Assembly (NCBI RefSeq): GCF_027580225.2
Contig: NC_073354.2
Span: 12,752,501 to 12,816,500, forward strand
Length of the DNA stretch: 64,000 nt
Source: Misgurnus anguillicaudatus
Lineage: Eukaryota; Chordata; Actinopteri; Cypriniformes; Cobitidae
Direction: 5' to 3'
In this document: positions 22,336 through 33,746 of the stretch, one piece after another
Numbering within the stretch: position 1 is the stretch's first letter
Layout: every line of letters starts with the position of its first letter
Made by a program: the position numbers and the translations under genes
Notes under the pieces: model-generated
What the model saw: only the letters and a program-made list of their open reading frames with translations
What the model was told of the DNA's origin: nothing
The model's database searches: none

Positions 22336-22989
22336 ATTGTGTGCTGTGGAGATATCGTAATTATGAAAACAGAGCGCTTAATTGATTTTGTTCTGAATTG
22401 CGCTCTATTTTCCAAGACCGGTCTTTTGTTGAAGATGTGGATCACTGTCAGAGTTGGCATGCAGGGATTTATTAAACTCTGAGACTGATCATTAAGCTGT
22501 CTATGTCTCTGCTTCCCATCCATATCAGCATATCCCGTTCAATCTTTTCATCCCTAATTCCACTTTTTATCTTTTTCTTCAATGGCTTTGAAAAGAGCCA
22601 CATGCATTCGAGCGTGGTGTGGGAAAGAAAAGCATTCATCCCAACATGTGCTCTAGGAATAATACAGAGGATTGTTTGGAAAAAGATTTTAAATAAAGCC
22701 AAAAATATAGGTTGTCTGTGCTATGGTTAGCTCTCATTGGCTCATACCTTTGTTAATGGCTTATGTACTACACACCGTAATCTGATGTTATGAGGTAGTT
22801 TATAAAACCTGCTGAGGGACATGTAAATGCGTAGATGTTTGTCTTTGATAGCTCAGGGGATGTAATAAAATATGTAAGGATCATGTTTTAATAAATGGCC
22901 AATTTCAAGCAAATGTCAACCTTATCATGTTTATACTGAAGGTCTTAACCATACTGATATTTTATATGTCAATATTTGGTGGTTTTACC
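22116..22989. other. No gene recognised; (GT)n at 22277
   Basis: Unassigned intronic DNA around a long GT tract. The part at 22335-22700 is complex and non-repetitive. Confidence 0.35.
22277..22334. repeat. (GT)29 microsatellite
   Basis: A perfect GT run of about 58 bp, able to form Z-DNA. Confidence 0.95.
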
Positions 22990-23121
22990 CAGGGGCACCA
23001 CTGCCAATTTTTGAACCTATAAAAAGAATATGAGGTTAGGCCGTCTACCACACCAATGTTACTACTAAAAAACGATCTTTGGGGGCCCCAATAGTGTGTG
23101 GGCCCCTTAGTGACACCCCTG
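22990..23121. mobile_element. Short hAT-type MITE with CAGGGGCAC ends
   Basis: CAGGGGCACCACTGCCAAT at 22990 and GTGACACCCCTG ending 23121. The near-flanking 8-mers GTTTTACC and GTTCTACC match at 7 of 8, with one base of ambiguity at the right end. Confidence 0.6.
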
Positions 23122-23129
23122 AGTTCTAC

Positions 23130-24097
23130 CCATGCAAAGTCTCTGTTAAAGTTATTAAAGCATTTTCTCCATTGTTTTCCATAGTTAATAAGTGTAAGAT
23201 CAAATTTCACAATAATCATGTCCATAACGGAAACATGTCACATCCATAACATTGTTTCTGATGGGACTTATGTGATGATAGTGTACCCTTAGGAGGTTTT
23301 ATCATAATCCATAATCCCTCCTCTAATGTAAATGGGATTTTTAAAGTAGGTCCTATCAGACATAGCACAATTCTCTTCAAAAAGCCCCTGCCAATGTGAT
23401 TTGTATAATTCATGTCTGTTATTTCTGATTATTTACATACTGTAGGTTTAGAGGTCACCTCAAATCTGTTATCGTAAGCATGAGAAATATGATGGTGATG
23501 GAAATCCAAGCACATCATGTTCTCTTCACACCTATAAGATGTCAATTAGAGTCAGATAAGTGATGTTATTAAAACGGAAAGAACAAGGAGGTTTAAAAGG
23601 TCCCAGGAGAAAGCATATGGTACGTTGTGATTAAGATGCTAAAGAGAGATTTGAGGGTTTTTGTCACAGTGACACAGATAAAGATCTAGACCCAAATAAA
23701 GACCCCACATTAGTAATTCATGCAGATATTCTGTGATGTACTTCAAAGGCAGGTGTTGCTCTGCCTTAGGGCACAGTTGAAGTAATTAGACTGACGCAAG
23801 ACTAATGCAATGTTATGTGACCCAGGTGAAGTCCATTACAGTCCTTTTGAGTTTACAAAGTAAGGTTGTTTTTAGGTTAGGTAATCATATAGCAATCATA
23901 TAGCTGTAATACATAGTGTTAAGGTTGTGCATATTAAAAAAAGTCATATTTTCAACATAGTGTAAATTAATTTGTACAATCTCATTTGTAATTTTTTTTT
24001 TTTTAATTTTAAGGCATTATATAAGACAAACATTGTGAGATGATACCATTAACACAACACATAAAACAAAAAAAGTAATTTGTAAGTTCTAATACTT
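23130..24097. other. No recognised feature
   Basis: Unassigned intronic sequence with a possible old MITE around 23215-23410. Nothing firm. Confidence 0.35.
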
Positions 24098-24403
24098 CTT
24101 GACCTTAGCACAGCATTTGACACCATTTTGCATCGTATGCTCTTGAACAGACTGGGATCTATTGGAATCACTGGTTCAGCTTTAAACTAGTTCCATTCCT
24201 ATCTCACAGATCTCATTCAATTTGTACAACTTAAACAGTTTAAATCAAAGCCTACTAATGTTGTCGCTGGTGTTCCCCAGGGCTCGGTTTTAGGACCCCT
24301 TCTGTTTATTATTTATCTTCTACCAATTGGTGGCATTTTTAGGAAATATGATATTCAATTTCATTGCTATGCTGATGACACCCAACTTTTTTTCAGTTTT
24401 TGA
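24098..24403 (+). pseudogene. LINE (L2/CR1-type) reverse transcriptase fragment
   Basis: From 24098 the frame reads LDLSTAFDTILHRMLLNRL, then a SYL block, then GVPQGSVLGPLLFIIY and FHCYADDTQLFF, the conserved motifs of the non-LTR reverse transcriptase palm. The YADD box holds the catalytic aspartates. A TAG stop at about 24188 replaces the usual Trp before the FxSYL block, and TGA at 24401 closes the frame. The endonuclease domain and most of the ORF are missing, so this is a dead 5'-truncated copy. Confidence 0.85.
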
Positions 24404-24560
24404 ATCTCGTCTTAAAACGTATCTGTTTAGGCAGGCTTTTATATGATTTTTGTAAATGTGATTTAATGTTTGTTGCTGTACTGGTTTTACTGTTAAATGT
24501 CTTTCTTATGGACTTTGTAAGGTGTCCTTGAGTGCCATGAAAGGCACCTTTAAGTAGATA
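24402..24560 (+). mobile_element. LINE C-terminal codons and 3' tail, joined by internal deletion
   Basis: Directly after the palm motif the sequence reads ESRLKTYLFRQAFI then a stop (frame from 24402), the typical C-terminal end of L2-type ORF2. A tail with CTTGAGTGCCATGAAAGGCA follows. The thumb region between YADD and this end is missing, so a deletion fused the two parts. Confidence 0.6.
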
Positions 24561-25954
24561 CAATTTTAAAACCTGAAACACAAGCACGTCTAAAGAAAGA
24601 CTTTTAATTGGGGTTTGGCGAACCAAAAATGAGCTTAATTATACAAAACTTGTGATATACCACATACGCTGTCCTCTAAAAGTGCTGATGTTTAACTTAC
24701 AGTAGGCCTACTTTTTGTTTGTTCTTACTGCCATTATGAATGACTCCTGTACTTCAAGACAGCTGATTGGTTTCTGGCTGTTTTGTTTTTCCACCATAAA
24801 CAACCCCTGCTAAGGTCATATTTTACCCTCATCTGTCTCTTTAATTGAAATGCCATTTCTTGTACGTGCCGTCGACGTTCTGATTACCGAAAGGCTCAGA
24901 GAATCTCAGGAAATAATTTTATGTTGTTAGGTTTCATATCTTATACTGTAACCTTGACGCTCGTTTGGATTGCCTGCAACAAAGCGTCTCAAATCACAGG
25001 ATGTGAAACGGCATGCTTAGAATGTAAAGGGACAGCAAAAATGTTTAACTAATGCAGCGTTGATGCCAACACAACAGGTATTTACAGATGTTCTGCTTAT
25101 AGTGTCATATTCTCTTCTCAATCTTTCCTCTAACCTTTGTACAAACTTTGTGGACTAATGTGTAACTATTCATCTCATATCAACGAGACCTTTGATACTT
25201 TGATTGTATAACTGATATGATGACACAGAAAGCTATCCATATTTTCATATTTTTCTCTGAGGCACAGACAGCGTCAACTGTAGTTTCTTGTGGGTAACCT
25301 CACGCCCCATTCGCTTCCACCCTCAGGTCTCTCTCTCTCTCTCTCTCGCTGTGCGTCGTTCTCTACTTCACTGCTGCAATTAAGTAAATATTTATGTGTG
25401 ATTTTTCTGTCTGGTGATAAAGGATAATCACAGAGTATTACAACATAGCCTGATGAGATGGGTAAGCAAATAGTATGTGTTTGTGTGTCTTAACCTGTGA
25501 ACAATTGTTGCATTAGAGTCAGTTTATTTATTTAGTTTTATATAAATACAAACCATATATATATATTTAAGTGTTCCTTTAGCTCATTGTCCTAGAAGTG
25601 CAAAGGGAACACAAATACTAATAAAATGAATATGTTGAATGCATTATAAATCACTTTGAATGGATATACAATTTGACATCATCCCTGTTAAATTGAAATA
25701 TAAAATGCAACTTGTCATTTGACATTTCATTTTCACTACAATCTTGAGGAAAGACTGCCAATATCATAATAAAAAGGCAAACGTATATATATATATATAG
25801 GCTACACAAAAATGGTGACTAAAATCTAATTAACATGTAAAGTTCAGTTTTCATCTTATGTTTTCTTTTAACATTTTTAAAATCAACTTCTGTGCAAATG
25901 ATATGGTAATCGGTGAGGTTTACTGTGGAAAGTTGCTGAGACAGTTTTGCCAAC
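24561..25954. other. No gene recognised; short CT and TA runs
   Basis: Unassigned intronic sequence with (CT)n at 25328-25347 and (TA)n at 25784-25798. Confidence 0.4.
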
Positions 25955-26453
25955 TTAAAGGAAAACACCACAGATTTTCAATATTTGTTCTATATGTTCT
26001 TACCTTAACTTAGACAAATTACTACATACCTGTCTTTTTTCGATGCGTGCACTTGATCTTTGTGGGGCGCGTCGTGAATGTGTTAGCATTTAGCCTAGCC
26101 CCATTCATTCCTTGGGATCCAAACAGGGATGAATTAAAAGCCACCAAACACTTCCATGTTTTCCCTATTTAAAGACTGTTACATGAGTAGTTACACAGTA
26201 TGGTGGCACAAAATAAAACGTGATGATTTTTTATGCGGATAAAAAATGTTAACTATATTGGATGGCGGAAGAGCACTTAGTTTGTAGCGCTTCGACCTTG
26301 GCGCGCAGTAACATCATCACTCCTGACTACTCCCCCTCTCGCTCAAACTTCCTTCAATAGGGGATTATCACGCTTCCGGGTTTTGTGGGCGGGACTTGTC
26401 AACTTTGTGCATGTCCACTTCCTGCGCAGTTAGCTATTTAACATCCTGTTAAG

Positions 26454-26700
26454 CAGTGGTGGAATACAAATACTTTGTTACTGTATTTACTCTACTTGAG
26501 TAGATTCTATAGTGCATACTTTTGACATTTACTTCGTTACATTTTGCAACAAATTGTCTGTACTTTTACTTTACTACATTTCTACAACACCATTGTTCCC
26601 TTACGTACCTTTCTCAACAACTTTTCTGTTTAATCTGGACCAGCAGAACTGACTTTACGATACACCAAAAGTGAATGTGCACAAAGATCCCTGAAAGCGT
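26454..26700. repeat. CAGTGGTGGAATACAAATAC-type dispersed repeat
   Basis: Contains TACTTTGTTACTGTATTTAC and CTACTTGAGTAGATTCT blocks of a very common fish interspersed repeat. Its boundaries are uncertain. Confidence 0.4.
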
Positions 26701-27029
26701 AATGCTGAGTTTACACCAGCTGCGGTAAGCCATTTTCACACAGACATTCCGTAAAATACACGGGAAAGGCATCCGGGATTTTTCCGGGATCCTTATATTT
26801 TTTATTCATTCACACTGCCATGATTACACGGCATCTGATGGTCCCGGAAAGACACGTGACCTGTTGAAAGTCCCACCCTCTCTTCTACGCAGCGTCTGAA
26901 GTTTGCATATTATATATTATTTCTCTCTCCAAGCATTTTTGTTTATGATAAGATTATAAAGCAGCGCGTGACGCGCCGTTCTAATGCTGGTGAATGATCT
27001 CAGCTTCTGAGTGGATATTTGACGAGCTC

Positions 27030-27500
27030 CCTGATCTCTGCTTTAATACAGTTTTCAGACATTTCTCATCGTGATTGTTTATATGCATTTAAAACCCGCA
27101 TTTTGAGGAGCTGAACGATCTTGTTGGGATGACATGCAGGTATTTTTGTTTATTATAGCTCAAATGAGCACGTGACGCGATATTCTTTTATGCTGCTGAA
27201 TGATCTCCGTTTCAATACAGTTAATGACAAGCTTACTTACCTGATATCTGCTTCAGTCCAGTTTGCTGACATTTCTCGTCGTGAATGTTGTTAATTCCTT
27301 ATTTTAAAGAGTTGAACCAACCTCATGTTGCCATGACACGCGCGTCCTCACTACGGCACGTGCGTCATTGTTTATGCGTCTCATTTATCATTTCATGATA
27401 ACTGCTTCAATCTAGTTCGCAACATTTCTCGTGGTGAATGTTTATATGCATGTTATCTCTCGTTGTAAGGAGCTGAACCATGAGATGGCGCACGCGTCCT
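27030..27500. repeat. Degenerate long-unit tandem repeats (three units)
   Basis: A block with GACATTTCTC(A/G)TCGTGA then ATGCAT then GAGCTGAAC recurs around 27060, 27265 and 27420, with units of roughly 150-200 bp. The surrounding CpG-rich sequence (27480-28050) gives open frames on both strands without recognisable domains. Confidence 0.5.
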
Positions 27501-28201
27501 CACTACGACACGCCCATTACGGCATTCTTGCGGCTTCTTGTTCACACAGAGGGTTATCCGTGTATCTGACTAAGTCCTCTTTCCGGCAACGATCCCAGAA
27601 GATTAACGGGACGAGTTTTTGTTCACACAGACGTTTGTCTGGCAATTTTAGGGGTGCGGATGAGGCGTTTGGCGCGCCACAGAAGACGCGTTTCCGCCTT
27701 ATTCGCGCGTCTAGTTTGCACGATTTGAGCGCTTGGCGCGGTACGCGTGGTACACGCAAATGGTGCTTTTTGTGTTTGACGCGAATTGCCGGCTGACGCC
27801 CGAGTTGAAGAATTTGAACTTTGGCGGAATTTTGTGCCGCATTAACCAATCAGGAGCCTGCTTGCTGCTGTGGCGGCAGCCCCGGCCGGAGTGACTCATT
27901 CAACATGAAGGAACACTTGATATTGTCAGAAGCAGTCACCCGGAGCTATACGATCAAAGTTCTTATTTCTATAGAGACAGCACGTCCGCGTGTCAAACTG
28001 TTCAAGCGGCAAACTAGGCGCGGTAGACGCTATTTTGACGCCTGAAACGCGGTTGATGTAAGCGCAGCATAAGTACTACGTATCAGCGTGATAATCCTCT
28101 ATATCACTGTGCCCGAGGTCGAAGTGCTGCAAGCTAAGTATTAATTTGTCTACGTTGAGGTAAGAACATAGTAAAATATTGAAAAATGGTGGTAATTTCC
28201 T

Positions 28202-30020
28202 TTATTGACTTTGTTGCTAGATTCAGTGGCTTTTCTGACACCCTTACCAACTTTATATTTTACAAAATAGCACCTAGCAACAAAACTAGCAACTGTTTGG
28301 ATAAACCTTCACATCACATCTGTACACATTCTGTGCTGCTGGTACAGTCCCATTAATTAGTCACCATCATTTTGTTATTATCACTTATTACATGGCTTGT
28401 TGGAATGCTCGATTCTGATTGGCCAGTGGTGACATTTGCAGGTTTGTTATGTAAGAGAAAATGTATAGGCAGCAGGTTGGTATCACACATGTTTTATGTC
28501 TGGTGGCTTTATCTGTGAAATCTCCAGATTCAGAACGGGTGCATTTTTCAGTATTTCCCCCATGGTACATCTTCACAGAAAGCTCTGCAGATGGGTTTTA
28601 CAGATAAGATCTTTATTGATTGACCAGTGAGCTGCTTTTGGTGTGTTGTAAGATACACTTTAATTGTTGAACGGGGCTTTGTGGTTGTTTGAAGAACAGC
28701 GATTACTTGATGAAAGAAATAGATGGCTTTGTGTGTGTGTGTTGCAGTACAAATTAAGCTGAAGATAACCAGCAACAGCCTATTAATTACAAAATATGTC
28801 CAAAATAGGTCATTCACCCTCTCACGCATAAACACACACAAGATACACCCTTGAACCATCCACGACTAGGGACGTGCTACCCTTTGGTGTTGTTCATATC
28901 ACAAAATCAGGGTCACTTGTTGTAAAAGGAGACAGGTGGAAAGAAAGAGACCTAAGCTGTGTTGCAAAACTTTGTGTGCAAGCCAAATTCTCTAGGCAGT
29001 ACATTTTTCCTGAATCTCATATGAACCCAAAATGCTGGGTTGTTGACTTAACCGATGGTGTGTGGAAGGGATTCACCTAGTCACCTAAACATGAATGTGC
29101 CTAACAAGAACAAGAATGCAAATGTCGTTGTGTCTTTGTTTTATTGAAGTATATAGTAGGCATATCTTGTCTGATTTGTGCTACCTACTAAACCTATAGC
29201 TTCACCAGAGAGATTCTGCTCTTTGTACCCCTATTTAAATTCATCTCATATAACATTTATACAGTTGTGTGTGCTTGTTCATTTCATTTTTTTGTAGGGT
29301 GAGATGGAGAGACCGCAGGGAGAATGCTGAAGAGTGATTGTGTGTGCGTGAGCCAGATTAAAACAGAATCCTTTATGAAGCATGTTAGAGTTCAACACCA
29401 CATACAGAACGTACTGAATATAGAAAAAATCTAAACAATGACTTCATAAAGTAGGTGAATAAAGTATGTGTGTGTGTCAAATAAACAGAAAAGCTTTTAA
29501 GTGGACTTGCTTTTTTGTATCATTCAACCTGCAGCTGTGACTCTTTTGCATGTTTAATTTGTTTATTGCGAGATGTGACATGAGAGTTTTTATGAATACA
29601 TTGACTTGTTGTTGAGAACAAACATTTAATCAGGAACTCACTCCGCATTTGCATCATAGATTTTTCATTCTCTCTGTGTTATTTGTTTCAAATGAAAGCT
29701 CTTTGTACTGGTTACATTCATCTTCACATTCAGCCTTATCAAACTAAATGTCCCGGGGAACGTCTGTAAAGTTCAATATATTCTCTTTTGTTGTGTTATG
29801 ACATAGACTGTGTGAAATATTGCATGAGTTTCAATGCCAATAACCTAAAGTTATTACAAGTTCCTCTTTGAATGATGTACATCTTGTGATTCAGTTCAAC
29901 TGAATTGTAAAAAATAATGAGTTCAAAGATTCAAGTGGAAGAACTATTTGTCTGAACAAGATCCGTGCTGGTTTACTGGTGACCACCAGCATAGACCAGA
30001 ACCAAACCAGCATGGACCAG
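28202..30020. other. No gene recognised
   Basis: Unassigned intronic DNA. A fragment of a CCAGC-rich repeat family (like 62000-62255) lies at 29967-30020. An acceptor-like TTTTTTTGTAG at about 29297 is not followed by a recognisable exon. Confidence 0.4.
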
Positions 30021-30748
30021 GGATGCGTTTCCCGAAAGCATCGGTAGCCAACTACGGTCGCAAGTTCCATCGTTTGAGCATAGTTCACTGATGCGGGTGG
30101 TTCCCGAAACCATCGTTCTAGCGGACATTCGCAAACTGCATCGCAAAGTTGTGTCGTTGGAACGACAGCTCTTCACCTGTCATTAGAAGCATAGTTCCAT
30201 GTTATTATGTAGACTTACGCTGACCGTGCTTTTGAACAAAATAAGCAAAAAACATGTAGAACAGTCTATATCCATCATTCTTAATATATATATAAAAATG
30301 TACGTCTTTAATTTGTAAACAGAATTAAAGCGCTGCATTTGAAAACTGTGCATGTGCACATTCCTACGAGCTTTAAGACCCTGGGGAATCCCTGGGAGGA
30401 GTGATGTATGAAGAAACTTGCACATGAATTGAATATCTTGAAAATAAACAACAGATAACTAAATCACGATAACAAAATCAGTCTTTCGATAAAATAATAT
30501 ATGTTATTTACAGTCAGCAATAATCTTACATAAGATCGATTTGCACAGATTGATTAGTACTTCACCTACCATGTGACATCATCAACTATGTTGTTAAACC
30601 AACATGGTTCAAATGACGAATGTGCGACAAAGTTACTATTAAAGTTACTTTCGGGAAACATTCGTGACAAGGTAGTTAGTTTCCCCAACTACGCATCGTA
30701 CTATGTTGGTTCAGCAGCGGGTTACGTCGTTGTTCGGGAAACGCATAG
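30021..30748. mobile_element. MITE with GGATGCGTTTCCCGAA ends
   Basis: GGATGCGTTTCCCGAAAGCA at 30021 is inverted at TTCGGGAAACGCAT ending 30747. Further internal inverted words (CCCGAAACCATCG, TTTCGGGAAACATTCG) suggest a foldback. The superfamily is not determined. Confidence 0.6.
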
Positions 30749-31167
30749 GAATAATGGAATTATAAGAGTTACGTAGTTAATAGGATGTAATGGTATTCTC
30801 CTAAAGAACATCTGACTGGATAAAACTCTGTACACTTTTTTTTTAAATGTGTAGATCTGCTTAAAGTCCTTGTGAACTGGAAGTTGCAATCGAATTTACT
30901 TCCAAGTGGTGACGTACTTCCAAGTGAAACAGAATTTCATGTGATGAAAATAGTGGGCGTGGCTTGTGTTTCAACTGTGCTTTGTTTGGATATGGAAAAG
31001 TGGGCGTTTTATTCAGAAATAGAACTGGCACCATAGAGACAGAGCGCAGTTATGCAAATTTGAAAACCACGCCCACCGGGGGGAACGCAATCCAACCGTC
31101 TCCATTAACTTTGTATTGCGAGAAGCCGCCTCCTTGTCATTTCTGGCTTATAACAAAAAACTGAATA

Positions 31168-31305
31168 ATGCCTAAAAGCTGCTGTGTGACAATATGTACA
31201 GCTAACAAGCCAAAGAACCCAGAAATAAGTTTTCATAAGCTGTCGAGCCGTAAAACCCAGCCTTTAAGGAGAATAAAGTGGATCGCCGACTACGTTTCCC
31301 CCTAG
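31168..31305 (+). pseudogene. THAP zinc-finger fragment, left arm
   Basis: ATG at 31168 opens 45 codons beginning MPKSCCVTICTANKPKNPE and continuing ISFHKLSSR, then RRIKWIADYV, before TAG. This matches the first half of the THAP C2CH DNA-binding domain: the N-terminal CxxxC pair, the SF(H/Y)xL strand and the invariant Trp. The second Cys and His of the zinc site would lie beyond the stop. Confidence 0.65.
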
Positions 31306-31437
31306 TGGACGCAGTTCTACTAATAGAAGTACTGTGAAAAGTTGCCTGTTTCGTCTTTTCTGTCTGTAAACGCTCGTTTTTTGAGCTCGACAACTTATAA
31401 AAACTTATTTACAGATTAAACTTAAAAACAGAATAAT

Positions 31438-31520
31438 ACCTAAAAGCTCCTGTGTGACAAGGTGTACATCTAACACGCCAAAAAAAACAAATACGTTTTT
31501 ATAAGCTGTCGCCTTCAAAA
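31438..31520 (+). pseudogene. Third, degenerate THAP start
   Basis: ACCTAAAAGCTCCTGTGTGA and following bases repeat the 31168 start at lower identity. It lacks the ATG and ends quickly in a stop. It sits between the two arms. Confidence 0.5.
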
Positions 31521-31575
31521 AACGAGCGTTTAAAGACACAGAAATGGAAACAGGCAACTTTTCATAGTACTCCTA

Positions 31576-31731
31576 TTAGTAAAACTGCGTCCAATCGGGG
31601 GAAACGTAATCGGCGATCCACTTTATTCTCCTTAAAGACTGGGTTTTACGGCTCGACAGCTTATAAAAACTTATTTCTGGGTTCTTTGGCTTGTTAGCTG
31701 TACATATTGTCACACAACAGCTTTTAGGCAT
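31576..31731 (-). pseudogene. THAP zinc-finger fragment, right arm (inverted)
   Basis: On the minus strand from ATG 31731 it again reads MPKSCCVTICTANKPKNPE, with SFYKL in place of SFHKL, and passes the position where the left copy stops, adding PDWTQFY before TAA at 31578-31576. The left copy therefore acquired its stop secondarily. Confidence 0.65.
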
Positions 31732-31995
31732 TATTCAGTTTTTTGTTATAAGCCAGAAATGACAAGGAGGCGGCTTCTCGCAATACAAAGTCAATGGAGA
31801 CAGTTGAATTGCTTTCCCCCCCGGTGGGCTTGGTTTTCAGGTTATGACATGCTGCGCTCTGTCTCTATACTGACAGTTGGAGGGGGCGGAGTTAATGGAT
31901 GTTCCCACCCAAGACGTCTAACTTGCATCATCAGAGAATGATCGCCACAAGATTGCGGAAGTACATTTTCAGATTTTGATTGAAGTTTATGAGGG

Positions 31996-33746
31996 CACAT
32001 GAATTTTATAATAAACACAATATTGCATAAAGTCTCTCCCTGTTATCATTCTGAAACATCAAATATGAGCTTTAGATGTCATTTGTGAGTTAGAATAGGA
32101 AAGGTTTGGAAAACACAGATCAATGAATGACATTTTGCTCTTTTTTTGGCAGTCATTCTTTGACAGGTACAGTAGTATTTAGGGATCAGTGTTCAACCAC
32201 AGCTAAACCGCATTGAGCTGCCTGTCACTCCCTCCCATAACTATTGTACAGCTTTCACATCAGGCATCAGTCATTTCATCTGACTGCTGTCATTTTCTAA
32301 CACATTCAGCTCCCTGTCAGAGAAAACAAAACGGTCGCCGTTCATAATGAAACGATTCTCTGTTTTCCACTCTGTATTCTCTCATTAGCCCCATTCTCTG
32401 ATGTGTTTCAATAAACTTCGCTGTCATTTACAAATCTGTCTGGCTGATACATTCAGATGTGCGAGCGTGTGTGTTTGTGTGTGCGTGGCTCGGGTCGTGT
32501 TTAATGCAGCTGTGTGTGCGTGTGATGCATTTATTTGGTGGCAGTCTAATCAGATAGCAGTAATTGTGTTTACCCTGCTAAGGGAACATGTGCGCAGTAA
32601 TTGGTGCCTTGATTAGATCCGCCGTGGCTGTGAGACTGCTATGCAATCTCCTATTAAAAACACACCGCATTCAAATGGGACGAGAAGACTGGGGGTGCGC
32701 ATTATTTGGTGTTCAGAAACTTGTGATGCTGAGGTAATGAGGAAGTAAATCATTTTATTCCTAAACATCAGAGCTGAGTTCATTTTTCACTCGATTTAAC
32801 TGATTTTGAGGGTTTCGGAGCCACATTTTGTAATGCCGTCACAATGTTATTCATTAATTCAAAGCACTGCTGCTAATTGAAAAGGACGTTTTAGTAGTTT
32901 TAAAGTTCAAACATATAATTTCTGTGCCACTAGTAGCACTGATTGACAAAAAGTATTTTCAAAGGTAGTTTTCAAAACACTCTTGTCTGCCATTGGTCGG
33001 TAAAGATTCAGTTACACACAAAATACACTTCTTTATGTAATGATCAGCCCCACTGTGTGTGTGAGCCTTTCTCTGAAGGATCGCATGTGACTTTTCTTTA
33101 AAAAATGCATAAGTACAAAATAAAAACATACCTTCCTATATGCAATAAACATAAAATATATGCAAAATATGTGAAAAATCATGTGTTTTTGGACAATCAA
33201 CCATGAAAAACTACTTTAAGAGACGCCCCCAAAAAATCAATACTTCGCAAAAGAGATATAATAGCTATACAAGTTTCTTGCACCGTAAACTGTGATGGGG
33301 AGGTATTTTAACATCAAAACAGTTACAGAAATCAGCTTTTAAGGGCTTACATTTATGCATCTGCCAAATGCATAAATGTAAGCTCTTAAGGCACAGCAGG
33401 AAAAAAAAATCTGCTTCTAAATGCGAATGCCCTATATAATTATAATCATTCACAAATCGTACATGCTAGCGCATATACAAACATCTGTGCTAGTGCTGGT
33501 CATATGAAGTGCTTTTACTTGTACCGTGTGTCATTACTACTGTACCATTAAAAAGTTTGAAGTTACTTGAATGAAATGTTTCTTATGACCTTACAAACAT
33601 TTTAAGCATTATGCTTAAATATCTGAAATTAGTTTTGTAATTTTTTACAATTAGTTTATAATTGTAAAAAATTTATAATTTCATAATTTGTTTTTTGGAA
33701 TAATAACGAAGTTTATAGAAACTAAAAAAAAACATCTCAGTGTAAA
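31996..33746. other. No gene recognised; unique stretch at 32280-32680
   Basis: 32280-32680 is complex, non-repetitive DNA with AATTG/TAATCA-type words (for example CAGTAATTGTG and CAGTAATTGGTGCC). It is a candidate conserved non-coding element. A SINE-tail hairpin lies at 33336-33390. Confidence 0.35.
33336..33390. repeat. Short hairpin made from SINE-tail sequence
   Basis: The left arm ending GGGCTTACATTTATGCAT is inverted as ATGCATAAATGTAAGCTC after a 7-base loop. The right arm is the CTGCCAAATGCATAAATG SINE tail. Confidence 0.7.

Larger units (their letters stand above)
25959..28201. mobile_element. Diverged copy of the long-hairpin TTAA family with large internal insertions
   Basis: It starts after TTAA (25955-25958), and its blocks AGCATTTAGCCTAGCCCCAT and ACAAAATAAAACGTGATG parallel the copy at 21.5 kb. 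The inverted counterpart appears at 28080-28200. Between them lie a CAGTGGTGGAATACAAATAC repeat (from 26454) and a CpG-richer composite (26700-28060). Changes relative to the 21-kb copy are of mixed type, not A-to-G biased. Confidence 0.5.
30865..31995. mobile_element. Foldback element carrying THAP-domain fragments
   Basis: TTAA at 30861-30864 precedes AGTCCTTGTGAACTGG. The arms 31036-31320 and about 31590-31875 are inverted copies of high identity. Each arm contains a THAP-domain coding start, facing each other. THAP domains plus a TTAA target site suggest a Kolobok-type DNA transposon; P elements also carry THAP but use 8-bp targets. The right TTAA is not preserved. Confidence 0.6.

Noticed and set aside
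25959..26300. Second hypermutated copy of the hairpin family
   Set aside because: Differences from the 21-kb copy are of mixed type with indels, as expected from ordinary divergence.
27431..28045. Open frames of 74-121 codons on both strands in CpG-rich DNA
   Set aside because: No recognisable domain, overlapping on opposite strands, and within a repeat composite.
29297..29340. Possible leader exon after TTTTTTTGTAG
   Set aside because: A single acceptor-like match without a recognisable exon or clear donor; such matches are frequent by chance.
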